From assembly GCF_038396755.1 (NCBI RefSeq), contig NZ_CP149822.1, forward strand, positions 3,472,001-3,536,000: 64,000 nucleotides of DNA. The letters are read 5' to 3'. Source of the DNA: Chitinophaga pollutisoli. Its GTDB lineage: Bacteria; Bacteroidota; Bacteroidia; Chitinophagales; Chitinophagaceae. The notes beneath the pieces are model-generated. The model ran no database searches. It saw nothing but the letters and a program-made list of their open reading frames with translations, and was not told the origin of the DNA. This document shows, one piece after another, positions 30,433 to 39,112 of the stretch. The position numbers were made by a program, and so were the translations under genes. Each line of letters opens with the position of its first letter. The stretch's first letter is position 1.

Positions 30433-31467
30433 ATGCAAGCAGTAATATTGAAAAGGATCAGCCTGAGTGCTATGTTATTGGTTTTCATCGCTTCTACCGC
30501 CGACGCGCAGTCGCGCCGGAGGAGAGGCGGCACCGATACACCGCCTCCGCAGGAGCAGGCGCCCGTAACCAACCCGGCTACCGGCAACCCTGTTAATGTG
30601 CCCGCGGCTCCCGCCGGAGACCCCTCCGGGACGGCGCCCGCATCCCTCCGCCAGGACGGCGTGGGAACACCGGTAGACACGCCGCGCAAGTCGCTGCGTG
30701 TGGACGGGGTATCCGAAAAGAGCCCTATCCGCGACCGTGTGCCCATTGCCTACGACCACATCCGGGAAGACGACAAGTTCTGGGAAAAACAGATCTGGCA
30801 GGTCATCGATGTGCGGGAGAAGATGAACCTTCCCTTCCAATACAACGTGGAAGACGAATCGGGCGTGAACCAGCTCCTCATCAATATCCTGCTTGCTGCG
30901 ATCAAAAACAAGGAAGTGGAAGCGTTCAGCGCGATCGACGACCGTTTCAGCACCCTCATGCCTTACGACGAGATCATGACCAAGCTTTCGGGCGAGGAAA
31001 GGACCGTCCGCAGCATCGACCCGGTAACGGGCGAGGAGAAGAACGTGACGATCCGCGACGAGTTCAATCCTGAAACGATCAAGCAGTACAAGATCAAGGA
31101 AGTTTGGGTGTTTGACCAGGAAGCCTCCGCGCTGAAGGTCCGCATCCTCGGGATCGCGCCGATGGTATCCCGTCTGAACGACGACGGTTCCGTGCGCGCC
31201 ACCATTCCTTTGTTCTGGCTTTACTATCCCGATTTGCGCCCCGTTCTGGCCAAATACGACGTATACAACCAGAACAACGACGCGTCTACCATGACCTGGG
31301 AAGACTTGTTCGAGATGCGTTTCTTCACCAGCTATGTTGTGAAGGAAAAGAACGCATACAACCGCGAGATCAACAATTACATCAAAGACGGTGTGATGCG
31401 TTTGCTGGAAGGCCAGGCGATCAAGGATAAGATCTTCAACAAGGAGCAGGACCTGTGGGAATACTAA
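30433..31467 (+). CDS. gldN: Gliding motility protein GldN
   Basis: GldN (PorN) binds GldK to form the periplasmic/outer-membrane ring of the T9SS. 344 residues: signal peptide about 1-25 (ending ADAQ), a basic RRRR stretch, a Pro/Ala/Gly-rich low-complexity segment (about 33-85) and the conserved GldN domain (about 100-344, with ...KFWEKQIWQVIDVREKMNLPF). The low-complexity segment makes it longer than compact homologues. It ends the operon before a terminator. Confidence 0.95.
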   Translation: MQAVILKRISLSAMLLVFIASTADAQSRRRRGGTDTPPPQEQAPVTNPATGNPVNVPAAPAGDPSGTAPASLRQDGVGTPVDTPRKSLRVDGVSEKSPIRDRVPIAYDHIREDDKFWEKQIWQVIDVREKMNLPFQYNVEDESGVNQLLINILLAAIKNKEVEAFSAIDDRFSTLMPYDEIMTKLSGEERTVRSIDPVTGEEKNVTIRDEFNPETIKQYKIKEVWVFDQEASALKVRILGIAPMVSRLNDDGSVRATIPLFWLYYPDLRPVLAKYDVYNQNNDASTMTWEDLFEMRFFTSYVVKEKNAYNREINNYIKDGVMRLLEGQAIKDKIFNKEQDLWEY

Positions 31468-31506
31468 TATCCCTTTCGTTCAGATCCTGCGAATGATAAT
31501 GAAAAG

Positions 31507-31535
31507 CCGCCTCCTGCACAGGGGGCGGTTTTTTT
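31507..31535 (+). terminator. Rho-independent terminator of gldKLMN
   Basis: Stem CCGCCTCCT / AGGGGGCGG with one wobble pair, a GCAC loop and a T7 tail, 39 bases after gldN. Confidence 0.9.
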
Positions 31536-31548
31536 ATATCTTGCAGTC

Positions 31549-32121
31549 ATGCAGCAACTCAGAACCGCAATAGAAGCCGTTATTCCCCTTCCTGAGGACG
31601 CCTGGGAAGATCTCTCGTCCTGTTTCCATCCACTGGCCTGCAAGCGGAAAACGGTGCTTACGGCAGCAGGGGATACGGAGCGTTACGTCTATTACGTCAA
31701 GGAGGGATTGCAACGGGCCTTTGCGCTGGCGGATGGGCAGAAGGAGGCCACGCTGATGTTTTCGTATCCGGGATCGTTTTCGGGGATTATTGATTCATTT
31801 TTCCTGCAGCAGCCTTCGAAGTACTACCTGGAAACGCTTACCCAGAGCGCCTTTTTACGCATTTCATTTAACGATATACAGCGGCTGATGCAGCAATACC
31901 CGGTTATCGCCCGGTGGATACATGTGGGAACGATGGCCGCGATGGCCGGTGTGATGGAACGGCTGATTGAGATCCAGACGCTGGGGGCGGAGCAGAAATT
32001 CCGGCGCCTCCTGACCAGGAGCCCGCATGTTCTCCAGATGATTCCCCACAAATACCTCGCATCCTACCTCGGCATCGATCCCGCTACATTCAGCAAGCTG
32101 CTGGGCGGCATCCGGTTGTAA
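31549..32121 (+). CDS. Crp/Fnr-family transcriptional regulator
   Basis: A 190-residue regulator with an N-terminal cyclic-nucleotide-binding-like beta-roll (about 20-115) and a C-terminal helix-turn-helix (about 155-187, HKYLASYLGIDPATFSKLLGG). The form is the short type common in Bacteroidota, where the ligand is usually unknown; the cAMP phosphate-binding Arg-Ser motif of Crp is not seen. It starts 13 bases after the gld terminator and is followed by a DinB-like gene that may be its target. Confidence 0.85.
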   Translation: MQQLRTAIEAVIPLPEDAWEDLSSCFHPLACKRKTVLTAAGDTERYVYYVKEGLQRAFALADGQKEATLMFSYPGSFSGIIDSFFLQQPSKYYLETLTQSAFLRISFNDIQRLMQQYPVIARWIHVGTMAAMAGVMERLIEIQTLGAEQKFRRLLTRSPHVLQMIPHKYLASYLGIDPATFSKLLGGIRL

Positions 32122-32160
32122 ATCTTGGCGCAGGCAAAGATTTCGTGAAAAGGACCGGCT

Positions 32161-32168
32161 TACCTTTG
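32161..32168 (+). promoter_or_regulatory. Candidate -7 box TACCTTTG for the DinB-like gene
   Basis: TAnnTTTG match 26 bases before the start codon; a TTTC at 32141 sits at roughly the -33 spacing but is not a full match. Confidence 0.45.
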
Positions 32169-32194
32169 CTTCGGATCAACAAAATAAATGCAAC

Positions 32195-32821
32195 ATGCCT
32201 ACCTTCCATTCCGCGACGCTTCTCGGCGATCTCCAGCGCGACGTCAACAACCTCCTTGCGGCGGCAGACCGCTACCTGGCGACCCAATCCCATGAAATAC
32301 TTTTGCAGCAACCTGCACCCGGCAGCTGGTCCGCCATCCAGTGCCTGGAGCATCTCAATGGCTACGGCCGGTATTATCTGCCCGCCATCGACGAATCTTT
32401 CCGGAAATTCCTGGCCGGGAACCGTGCTGTTCCGGAAAACTTCCGGAGCGGATGGCTGGGTCATTATTTTACACAGTCGATGGCGCCTAGGGCAGACGGC
32501 GGGCTGAAGATGAAGATGCAATCCCCGAAGAACCATCGTCCATCCCCGACGCTCGATGCGGCGCAGATCATGGATGAATTCCATGCGCAGCAGGAATGGA
32601 TGTTATCGTTATTGCAGGCGGCGAAGCGTGTAGATATCGGGAGCATCCGCATTCCTACGACGTTATCGAAGCTGGTGGCGTTGAAGGCGGGGGATACGTT
32701 CCGGTTCCTGATTGCGCATAGTCAAAGGCACATGCTGCAGGCGATCCGCAGTGTGGAAAAAGTGCGTGGCGGGGATGCGGCTGCGGTCACATTGCAGTAC
32801 CTTTCCGAGCCGGTCCGCTAA
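32195..32821 (+). CDS. DinB-like protein
   Basis: A 208-residue DinB/YfiT-type four-helix-bundle protein. Such proteins carry three histidines binding a metal; candidates here are His in CLEHLNGY (near 50), and His in AHSQRHMLQAI (near 175-179). Members act as thiol-dependent transferases or have unknown roles, and the substrate is not assignable. It follows the Crp/Fnr gene by 73 bases with its own candidate promoter. Confidence 0.8.
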   Translation: MPTFHSATLLGDLQRDVNNLLAAADRYLATQSHEILLQQPAPGSWSAIQCLEHLNGYGRYYLPAIDESFRKFLAGNRAVPENFRSGWLGHYFTQSMAPRADGGLKMKMQSPKNHRPSPTLDAAQIMDEFHAQQEWMLSLLQAAKRVDIGSIRIPTTLSKLVALKAGDTFRFLIAHSQRHMLQAIRSVEKVRGGDAAAVTLQYLSEPVR

Positions 32822-33113
32822 CAAAAAACCATTTCAGAAAAATCGCTTGAAACTCAATACTGTTGCAGGTTGTGGCGGAATATAATTTCCCTTCGATAAC
32901 AAATACTTAACAACGGCAGAGCCTCATTCGCGTTACTTTAGTAATGTGAAAATGCACTCATTGCATTGCCTGATTATGTGAGGTTTTACGTTGAAGATCT
33001 CCCGGTATTCGCCGGTTATCAAAGATAAATCTGTGTCTTTTAATGGTTAACTTGGGGAAATGGCCTGGTTCTCAAACCGGGCTACCTTTTTTGTGGCAGG
33101 TGAGATTTGGTAT
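32822..33113. other. Intergenic region downstream of the DinB-like gene
   Basis: No gene seen. It ends with a terminator-like hairpin (33062-33092) lying more than 240 bases after the stop codon, far for a gene terminator, so an unrecognised small RNA in 32.9-33.1 kb is possible but unsupported. Confidence 0.45.
33062..33092 (+). terminator. Terminator-like hairpin
   Basis: GGCCTGGTT / AACCGGGCT (two wobble pairs, loop CTCA) followed by ACC and TTTTTT. On the plus strand it could end the DinB-like transcript. Confidence 0.5.
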
Positions 33114-33355
33114 TTGCGGGGAACAGCGCAAGCTTGGCAATAGATTTAATGTATTATTACAGCTGGATTTCAGGCCGTTCCCGTTACAATAGAATTTTGC
33201 GGGGAACAGCGCAAGCTTGGCAATAAGCTGATGTGTTATTGCAGTTTGGTTTCGGGCCGCTCTCTTCATAATGGCAATTTGCGGGAAAGAGCGCAAGCAC
33301 AGTTATTGGCTGGCGCATTATTGCGGTTGGATTTCAGGCCCGCTCCCCTCTCCGT
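33114..33355. repeat. Three ~82-bp tandem repeats running into the 3' end of uvrC
   Basis: Copies begin at 33114, 33197 and 33279 with TTGCGGG. Copies 1 and 2 share the next block to ...AGCGCAAGCTTGGCAATA; copy 3 is more diverged and its second half is the last codons of uvrC. At each junction the end of one copy can pair with the start of the next (GTTCCC/GGGAAC, then GCTCT/AGAGC). Confidence 0.75.
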
Positions 33356-35150
33356 GGAAATGCTCCCAGATCAACTGCGCTTTCTTTTGGCCCACTTCCT
33401 TCGCCAAATCTTCCTTGCTCAGCTGTTTTACCTTATTGACCGAACGGTAGTTTTGCAGTAACTGCGTAGCCGTACTTTCACCAATCCCTTTGATTCCCTC
33501 CAACTCATTTTTGAACGTTCCCTTGCTCCGCTTCTGGCGGTGGAACGTAATGCCGAAACGGTGCACCTCGTCGCGGATGCGACGGATCAACTTCAGGCTC
33601 TCGCTGTCATAAGGCAGTTTGATGGAATCCTTATCGCCCGGGAAGAATATCTCCTCTTCGTTCTTCGCCAAACCCACCACCGTCATGCTCCCGATAAGGT
33701 TGAGCTTGCGGATGCTGTCCATCGCCGCGCCCAGCTGCCCTTTGCCGCCGTCGATGATCACCAGCTGCGGCAACGGTTGTTCTTCGTTCAGCAGCCGATT
33801 ATACCTGCGGTACACCACTTCCGACATCGAGGCAAAGTCGTTGATGCCTTCCACGGTTTTGATATTGAAATGCCGGTAATCCTTCTTCGACGCCACCCCG
33901 TCCTTAAACACCACGCAGGCCGAAACGGGATAGCTTCCCTGGAAGTTCGAGTTATCGAAGCACTCGATATGCACGGGCAGCTCCTGCAGCTCCAGGTCGG
34001 CCTGCAGCTGGTACAGCACCTTTTTCTTCTCCATATCGCTTTTGCCCTCGAGGTGCAGGATTTTTTTCTTGTGCAGCTCTTCCCGGAAATAGTTCACGTT
34101 TTTGGCGGACAGGTCCAGCAGCTTCTTTTTATCGCCGCCCTTCGGCACGGTGATCTCCACATGCTCTTCCGGGAATTCCACTTCGAAAGGCACCACAATC
34201 TCGCGCGCCAGGCTCTGGAACGCCTCGCGCAGATAAGCAATGGCATATTCCATCACTTCTTCGTCCGTTTCTTCCAGTTTCTTTTCCAGCGTCACGGTTT
34301 TGGTATCGGCGATGGTACCGTTCAGCACGCGGAGGTAATTCACGTAAGCGAAATTGCCTTCGGAAAGAATGGTGAACACGTCCACGTTGCCCACGCGGCT
34401 GCCGACGATGGTGGAGCGCGCCTGGTAATCCTGCAGGCTGGCGATTTTCTTCCGCTCGATTTCCGCTTTCTCGAATTCCATATTCATCGCGTGCTCCTGC
34501 ATGCGCGCCTTGAACACATTGAGCACCGGGGAAAGGTTGCCGCGCAGGATCTCTTTCACCTGCTGCAATCCGTCGCGGTATTCTTCGGCGGATTGAAGGC
34601 CTTCGCAAGGGCCCTTGCAGTTGCCGAGATGGTATTCCAGGCAAACTTTGAACTTGCCTTTGCGGATGTTCTGTTCGGTGAGGTTGAGGTTGCAGGTGCG
34701 CAGCGGGATGTTGTACCGGATCACTTCCAGCACTTCCCGGACGCGGCCCACGGAGGTAAACGGACCGAGGTATTCCGAGCCGTCTTTGATCACCCGGCGG
34801 GTGAGGAACACGCGCGGAAAAGGTTCGTGTTTGATGACGATGAACGGGTAGGTTTTATCGTCTTTCAGATCGATGTTGTACTTCGGCCTGAACTGTTTGA
34901 TGAGGGCGTTTTCGAGGAGGAAAGCGTCCTTCTCGTTATCTACGATGGTGAACTCGATGTGGTGGATGTTGTCCACCAGCTTGCGGGTTTTATAGTTGTC
35001 GTGATGTTTGGCGAAGTAGGAGGAAACGCGTTTGCGGAGGGATTTGGCCTTCCCGATATACAGCAGTTCCCCGCCGGCGTCGAAATATTTGTAGATGCCG
35101 GCCTGGGTGGGAATGGTATGTGATATCTGGGAAAACTCCGCTGAAGTCAT
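33318..35150 (-). CDS. uvrC: UvrABC excinuclease subunit C
   Basis: UvrC makes both incisions around bulky DNA lesions in nucleotide excision repair. 610 residues with the GIY-YIG nuclease domain at the N-terminus (AGIYKYF ... LLYIGKA, about 16-95), a UvrB-binding UVR motif near 205-240, the RNase H-like nuclease domain (HIECFDNSNFQGSYPV; IIDGGKGQL) and C-terminal helix-hairpin-helix (IKGIGESTATQLL). Its start overlaps the stop of the upstream lipoprotein gene by ATGA, implying translational coupling. The last ~11 codons lie in the third tandem repeat. Confidence 0.96.
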   Translation of the reverse strand: MTSAEFSQISHTIPTQAGIYKYFDAGGELLYIGKAKSLRKRVSSYFAKHHDNYKTRKLVDNIHHIEFTIVDNEKDAFLLENALIKQFRPKYNIDLKDDKTYPFIVIKHEPFPRVFLTRRVIKDGSEYLGPFTSVGRVREVLEVIRYNIPLRTCNLNLTEQNIRKGKFKVCLEYHLGNCKGPCEGLQSAEEYRDGLQQVKEILRGNLSPVLNVFKARMQEHAMNMEFEKAEIERKKIASLQDYQARSTIVGSRVGNVDVFTILSEGNFAYVNYLRVLNGTIADTKTVTLEKKLEETDEEVMEYAIAYLREAFQSLAREIVVPFEVEFPEEHVEITVPKGGDKKKLLDLSAKNVNYFREELHKKKILHLEGKSDMEKKKVLYQLQADLELQELPVHIECFDNSNFQGSYPVSACVVFKDGVASKKDYRHFNIKTVEGINDFASMSEVVYRRYNRLLNEEQPLPQLVIIDGGKGQLGAAMDSIRKLNLIGSMTVVGLAKNEEEIFFPGDKDSIKLPYDSESLKLIRRIRDEVHRFGITFHRQKRSKGTFKNELEGIKGIGESTATQLLQNYRSVNKVKQLSKEDLAKEVGQKKAQLIWEHFHGEGSGPEIQPQ

Positions 35151-35737
35151 GGTTGCTGTGCTGTTAAAGGTCGGAAGATCGCGGTGATTTCCATGTTTTC
35201 CGCTTTCATGAAAACAATTTTCTGCATGGAGGTGACGGTGAGCTGCCGGTCTCGCTCATAGGCGATCTCCTGGCGGTATTCGTACACGGGGTTTTGGGTG
35301 TAGGAAGAAGCCTGGACGTTCCTGATACGGCGGCTGCTGTCGATCTCCACGATCAGTTGCGCCGGCCAGGTCTGTTTTCCGCGGCTGCGGTGGATAAACG
35401 TCGTGTCTCCGGTGAAGTGGTTGGGAATGGTATCGGTCACATAGGCGTCGGCTAGAGAAGGACGGCTGATATCTGCGTCCATGAGGGGGCGGAAGAGCGC
35501 TTCCAGCCCTGCGCTGTCTTGCACGGGCGCGGAAACTGTTTCGCCGTTGAGGCGGATGGTTTTGGTAATCTGGAACGGCGATTTGCGCATCCTTGCGATT
35601 TCGTCCCAGCAATAATTGCCCAGTGCCCTGTAACTATGATCCTTTTCATCAGCCACTGGAGGCCCTTCCCGCTCGGGGAGGCTGCATCCTGCGGCCAGCA
35701 ACGCCCAAAGCCCTGCGATCCGGAATACGATTCTCAT
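35147..35737 (-). CDS. Hypothetical lipoprotein upstream of uvrC
   Basis: A 196-residue protein with a lipoprotein signal (MRIVFRIAGLWALLAAGC, Cys18). The remainder is predicted mixed alpha/beta and has no motif that I recognise. Its stop overlaps the uvrC start by 4 bases (ATGA), so the two are co-translated, though no functional link to repair is evident. A TAATTTTG box ends 6 bases before the start, which would give a nearly leaderless message if real. Confidence 0.75.
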   Translation of the reverse strand: MRIVFRIAGLWALLAAGCSLPEREGPPVADEKDHSYRALGNYCWDEIARMRKSPFQITKTIRLNGETVSAPVQDSAGLEALFRPLMDADISRPSLADAYVTDTIPNHFTGDTTFIHRSRGKQTWPAQLIVEIDSSRRIRNVQASSYTQNPVYEYRQEIAYERDRQLTVTSMQKIVFMKAENMEITAIFRPLTAQQP

Positions 35738-35938
35738 ACCTGCAAAATTAACGGTGCTGCTCCAATCAGCCTATAAAAAAATGCACCGTGAATACGGCGC
35801 ATCTGATGCATGAGCAAATCTGTCGAGAGCACTAAAAAACTTATGGTGATAGTAGATATAACAATTCCGGGAAAGCCTTTCGGCTTTATCAGGTGTAAAA
35901 CGGGCGGGAGCTCCGGAAAGTTACATGGGGAGGAAAAT

Positions 35939-35967
35939 AAAAAAGGGGCCGCAGGAGCAGCCCCTTT
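35939..35967 (-). terminator. Rho-independent terminator of gpmI
   Basis: Read on the minus strand: AAAGGGGC, a 10-base loop, GCCCCTTT and further T residues, 20 bases after the gpmI stop. Confidence 0.85.
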
Positions 35968-35986
35968 CCGATATATCCGGTCGGGA

Positions 35987-37510
35987 TTACACGAGAATAT
36001 TGCCGGTCATTTCCTTCGGGATGGGCAGGCCCATGAAGTGAAGGATGGTAGGTGCGAGGTCGCCGAGCTTACCGTTTTTGATCTCACCCTTGAAGTCCTG
36101 GCTGATAATGAATAAAGGCACCAGGTTGAGGGTATGGGCCGTATTGGGCGTACCGTCTTCATTGATCATGAAGTCGGCGTTGCCGTGGTCGGCGGTGAGG
36201 AAGATCGTATAGTCGTTGAGCAGGGCGGTCGAAACAACCTTGGATACACAGGCGTCCACTGTTTCCACGGCTTTGATGGCGGCAGGCCATACGCCTGTGT
36301 GCCCCACCATGTCGGCATTGGCGAAGTTCAGTACTACGAAATCCGCCGTGCGTTGTTCCAGTTCGGGCAGGATAGCGTCTGCCAGCTCGGGGGCGCTCAT
36401 TTCGGGTTTCATGTCGTAGGTCGCTACTTTGGGTGAAGGCACCAGGATGCGCTTTTCGCCCTCAAAGGGCGTTTCGCGGCCGCCGGAGAAGAAGAAGCTC
36501 ACATGCGGGTACTTTTCCGTTTCCGCGATGCGGATCTGGGTTTTGCCGTTCTTTTCCAGGACTTCACCGAGGGTCATGGAAAGGTTATCGTTTTCGAAGA
36601 TGACATGCACGCCTTTGAAGGCTTTGTCGTATTCGGTCATGGTGGTATAATGCAGGGCCAGCGGTTGCATGCCGAAATCGGGGAATGCTTGCTGGGTGAG
36701 CACTTCGGAGATCTCGCGGCAGCGGTCCGTCCGGAAGTTGAAGCAGATCACCGCGTCGCCGGGCTGGATGTTGCCGATGGGGTGCTGCTGCGCGTCTGTC
36801 ACGATGATGGGCTTGATAAACTCATCGGTAACCCCTTCGGCGTAGGAGGCTTTCACGGCGGTAAGCACGTCCTGCGTGGGTGTACCGGTACCGTTGACGA
36901 GGGCGTCGTAAGCCAGTTTCACGCGTTCCCAGCGTTTGTCGCGGTCCATGGCGTAATAGCGGCCTGTAACGGAAGCGATGCGCCCGGTGGTGGTGGCGAG
37001 GTGCTGCTGGAGATCTTCCAGGTAGCCGAGGCCACCTTTGGGATCGGTGTCGCGCCCGTCGGTGAAGGCGTGCACGAATACGTTGCTGAGCCCGCGGTCT
37101 TTCGCGATGGTGGCAAGCGCTTTGAGATGGGAGATATGGGAGTGGACGCCGCCATCGCTCACCAGGCCGATGAGGTGGAGGGCTTTATTGTTGTTGCGGG
37201 CGTAGTCCATGGAGTCTTGCAACACCTTGCTGGCGGCGAGCTCGCCGCTTCTTACGGCTACGTTGATGCGCTGGAGCTCCTGGTACACGATCCTTCCGGC
37301 CCCTATGTTGAGGTGGCCCACTTCGGAGTTGCCCATTTGCCCTTCGGGCAGGCCCACGTCTTCGCCGCAGGTGATGAGGGTGCTGTGGGGGTACTGCTCA
37401 TAAAGGCTGTCCACGAAAGGGGTGTTCGCATGTGCGATAGCGTCGGCGGCAGGTACCTGGCCCTGTCCCCAGCCATCCATGATAATCAGGATCGCTCTTT
37501 TAGTTTCCAT
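35987..37510 (-). CDS. gpmI: 2,3-bisphosphoglycerate-independent phosphoglycerate mutase
   Basis: GpmI interconverts 3- and 2-phosphoglycerate in glycolysis using two Mn2+ ions. 507 residues, family length. The metal ligand motif IIMDGWG (Asp12) and the nucleophile Ser62 in GNSEVGH are present, as are the HAFTDGRD segment and the C-terminal metal motifs (TADHGNAD; GHTGVW). A monocistronic minus-strand gene with its own terminator. Confidence 0.96.
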   Translation of the reverse strand: METKRAILIIMDGWGQGQVPAADAIAHANTPFVDSLYEQYPHSTLITCGEDVGLPEGQMGNSEVGHLNIGAGRIVYQELQRINVAVRSGELAASKVLQDSMDYARNNNKALHLIGLVSDGGVHSHISHLKALATIAKDRGLSNVFVHAFTDGRDTDPKGGLGYLEDLQQHLATTTGRIASVTGRYYAMDRDKRWERVKLAYDALVNGTGTPTQDVLTAVKASYAEGVTDEFIKPIIVTDAQQHPIGNIQPGDAVICFNFRTDRCREISEVLTQQAFPDFGMQPLALHYTTMTEYDKAFKGVHVIFENDNLSMTLGEVLEKNGKTQIRIAETEKYPHVSFFFSGGRETPFEGEKRILVPSPKVATYDMKPEMSAPELADAILPELEQRTADFVVLNFANADMVGHTGVWPAAIKAVETVDACVSKVVSTALLNDYTIFLTADHGNADFMINEDGTPNTAHTLNLVPLFIISQDFKGEIKNGKLGDLAPTILHFMGLPIPKEMTGNILV

Positions 37511-37678
37511 ACTTATATTCCGTTGTGCGTTATGAATGAATCGGGCAGTGAAATTAATAATACTATCTTTCCCGGTGCCTAAAATTTTTCCCGGAAGGCT
37601 ATATCACAAAGGTTTTTTGTATATTAAAATAGTATAATTCAAAAGGCGCCGAAGTATAGCACAATAATGGTATATTTA

Positions 37679-37707
37679 TTGAAACACAACAATTTGGCAT
37701 AGTTTTG
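37679..37707 (+). promoter_or_regulatory. Candidate Bacteroidota promoter TTG-N18-TAGTTTTG
   Basis: TTG at 37679-37681 and TAGTTTTG at 37700-37707 match the TTG/TAnnTTTG consensus with near-usual spacing, 46 bases before the DUF4783 gene. Confidence 0.55.
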
Positions 37708-37753
37708 GCGTCTTCTACGGTTGATAAATGTATTGCGATCAAAATAACGGATA

Positions 37754-38149
37754 ATGAAAAAGTTAATCGTAGTGTTGGGGGTGCTTCTCGCCGGAGGGAT
37801 GCTGACAGCTTTTACGCTGTTCGCCGGTCCTTTCGATGACGTGGTCAACGCCCTTAAAAAAGGAGATTCCGGTAACCTGAGCAAGCTCCTGGACAACACG
37901 GTCGAGATCAACATGGCTGGCAAATCCAATTCCTACAGCAAAGCCCAGGCGGAAATCATCCTGAAAGACTTCTTCGGGAAAAATGCCGTTAAAACCTTCG
38001 AACTCCTCCATAAAGGCGGCCCCGAAGGCGGCTCCCAGTTCGGTGTCGGCAACCTCACCACCAGTGGCGGTAATTACCGCACCTCCTTCTTCCTCCAGAA
38101 AAAAGGAAATGCTTTCGTGCTCAACGAACTGCGTTTCGAAAATAAATAG
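37754..38149 (+). CDS. DUF4783 domain-containing protein
   Basis: A 131-residue secreted protein with an N-terminal signal (about 1-24). The rest is the NTF2-like DUF4783 fold seen in Bacteroidota (FDDVVNALKKGDSGNLSKLLDNTVEINM ... near the start). Function unknown. It is followed by a terminator, so it is probably monocistronic despite nadC being close downstream. Confidence 0.85.
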   Translation: MKKLIVVLGVLLAGGMLTAFTLFAGPFDDVVNALKKGDSGNLSKLLDNTVEINMAGKSNSYSKAQAEIILKDFFGKNAVKTFELLHKGGPEGGSQFGVGNLTTSGGNYRTSFFLQKKGNAFVLNELRFENK

Positions 38150-38173
38150 CAACAGCGAAAGACGAACGTATCG

Positions 38174-38208
38174 AAAGGCTGTCCGCTCCTAGGCGGATGG
38201 CCTTTTTG
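38174..38208 (+). terminator. Rho-independent terminator after the DUF4783 gene
   Basis: AAAGGC-TG-TCCGC pairing with GCGGA-TG-GCCTTT (internal 2-base mismatch), then TT. It separates DUF4783 from nadC and overlaps any nadC start upstream of 38242. Confidence 0.8.
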
Positions 38209-38241
38209 TTTGTAACTTGCCTTCTCATTACCGATCGTGTC

Positions 38242-39096
38242 ATGTTACAGAAAGAAGCATTGGAACAATTCATAAAAGCCGCCCTGGCGGAAGACATCGG
38301 CTCCGGCGACCATAGCACCCTCGCCTCCATCCCCGCCGAAACCGCCGGCACCGCAAGGCTCAAAATCAAGGAAGACGGCGTGCTGGCCGGCATGGAAGTA
38401 GCGGAAGCAATTTTCCGACTGCTCGACGATACCACCCGCTTCGTCCCTTTCAAAAATGACGGCGACCCCATGCAGGCCGGCGAAATCGCGTTTGAAGTCT
38501 CCGCCCGCGTACGCACCCTGCTCAGCGCGGAAAGGCTGGTACTCAACTGTATGCAGCGCATGAGCGGCATCGCCACCCTCACCCGGAAATACACCGACCG
38601 CCTCAAAGGCTACCATACCCGCGTACTCGATACCCGCAAAACCACCCCCAACTTCCGCATGCTCGAGAAAGAAGCCGTGCGTATCGGGGGCGGCGTCAAC
38701 CACCGGATCGGGCTGTATGATATGATCATGTTGAAAGATAACCACATCGACTTCTCCGGCGGCATCACACCGGCCGTGGAGCGCGTGGTAGCCTATCTCA
38801 AAGCAAACAACCTCGACCTGAAGATCGAAGTGGAAACGCGCAATATCGAAGATGTGAAGGAAGTGTTGAAAGTAGGACAGATGCACCGCATCATGCTCGA
38901 CAACTTTACGCCCGAACAGATCGCTCCCGCGCTGGAGCTGATCGGCGGTAAATATGAAACCGAAGCGTCCGGCGGCATCACGCTGGAGAATGTGGAAGCT
39001 TACGCCAAAACAGGCGTGGATTACGTGTCTGTCGGCGCGATCATCCACCACGCCGTGAGCCTCGACCTGAGCCTCAAAGCCGTCATCCATCCCTAA
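38242..39096 (+). CDS. nadC: Nicotinate-nucleotide pyrophosphorylase (carboxylating)
   Basis: NadC makes nicotinate mononucleotide from quinolinate and PRPP in NAD synthesis. 284 residues with the family motifs LDTRKTTPNFR, GGGVNHRIGLYDMIMLKDNH, EVETRN and EASGGI. ATG 38242 is chosen; the frame open from 38197 would start inside the terminator. It begins a plus-strand group with a lipid kinase (16 bases on) and an SUI1-like gene. Confidence 0.96.
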   Translation: MLQKEALEQFIKAALAEDIGSGDHSTLASIPAETAGTARLKIKEDGVLAGMEVAEAIFRLLDDTTRFVPFKNDGDPMQAGEIAFEVSARVRTLLSAERLVLNCMQRMSGIATLTRKYTDRLKGYHTRVLDTRKTTPNFRMLEKEAVRIGGGVNHRIGLYDMIMLKDNHIDFSGGITPAVERVVAYLKANNLDLKIEVETRNIEDVKEVLKVGQMHRIMLDNFTPEQIAPALELIGGKYETEASGGITLENVEAYAKTGVDYVSVGAIIHHAVSLDLSLKAVIHP

Positions 39097-39112
39097 CATC
39101 AACCGAATACCA

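Noticed and set aside
33072..33296. Minus-strand 74-codon ORF inside the tandem repeats
   Set aside because: It is made of repeat sequence related to the uvrC tail and shows no domain or signal peptide.
33114..33355. CRISPR array
   Set aside because: The repeat unit is about 82 bp with no unique spacers, only three copies, and no cas genes nearby.
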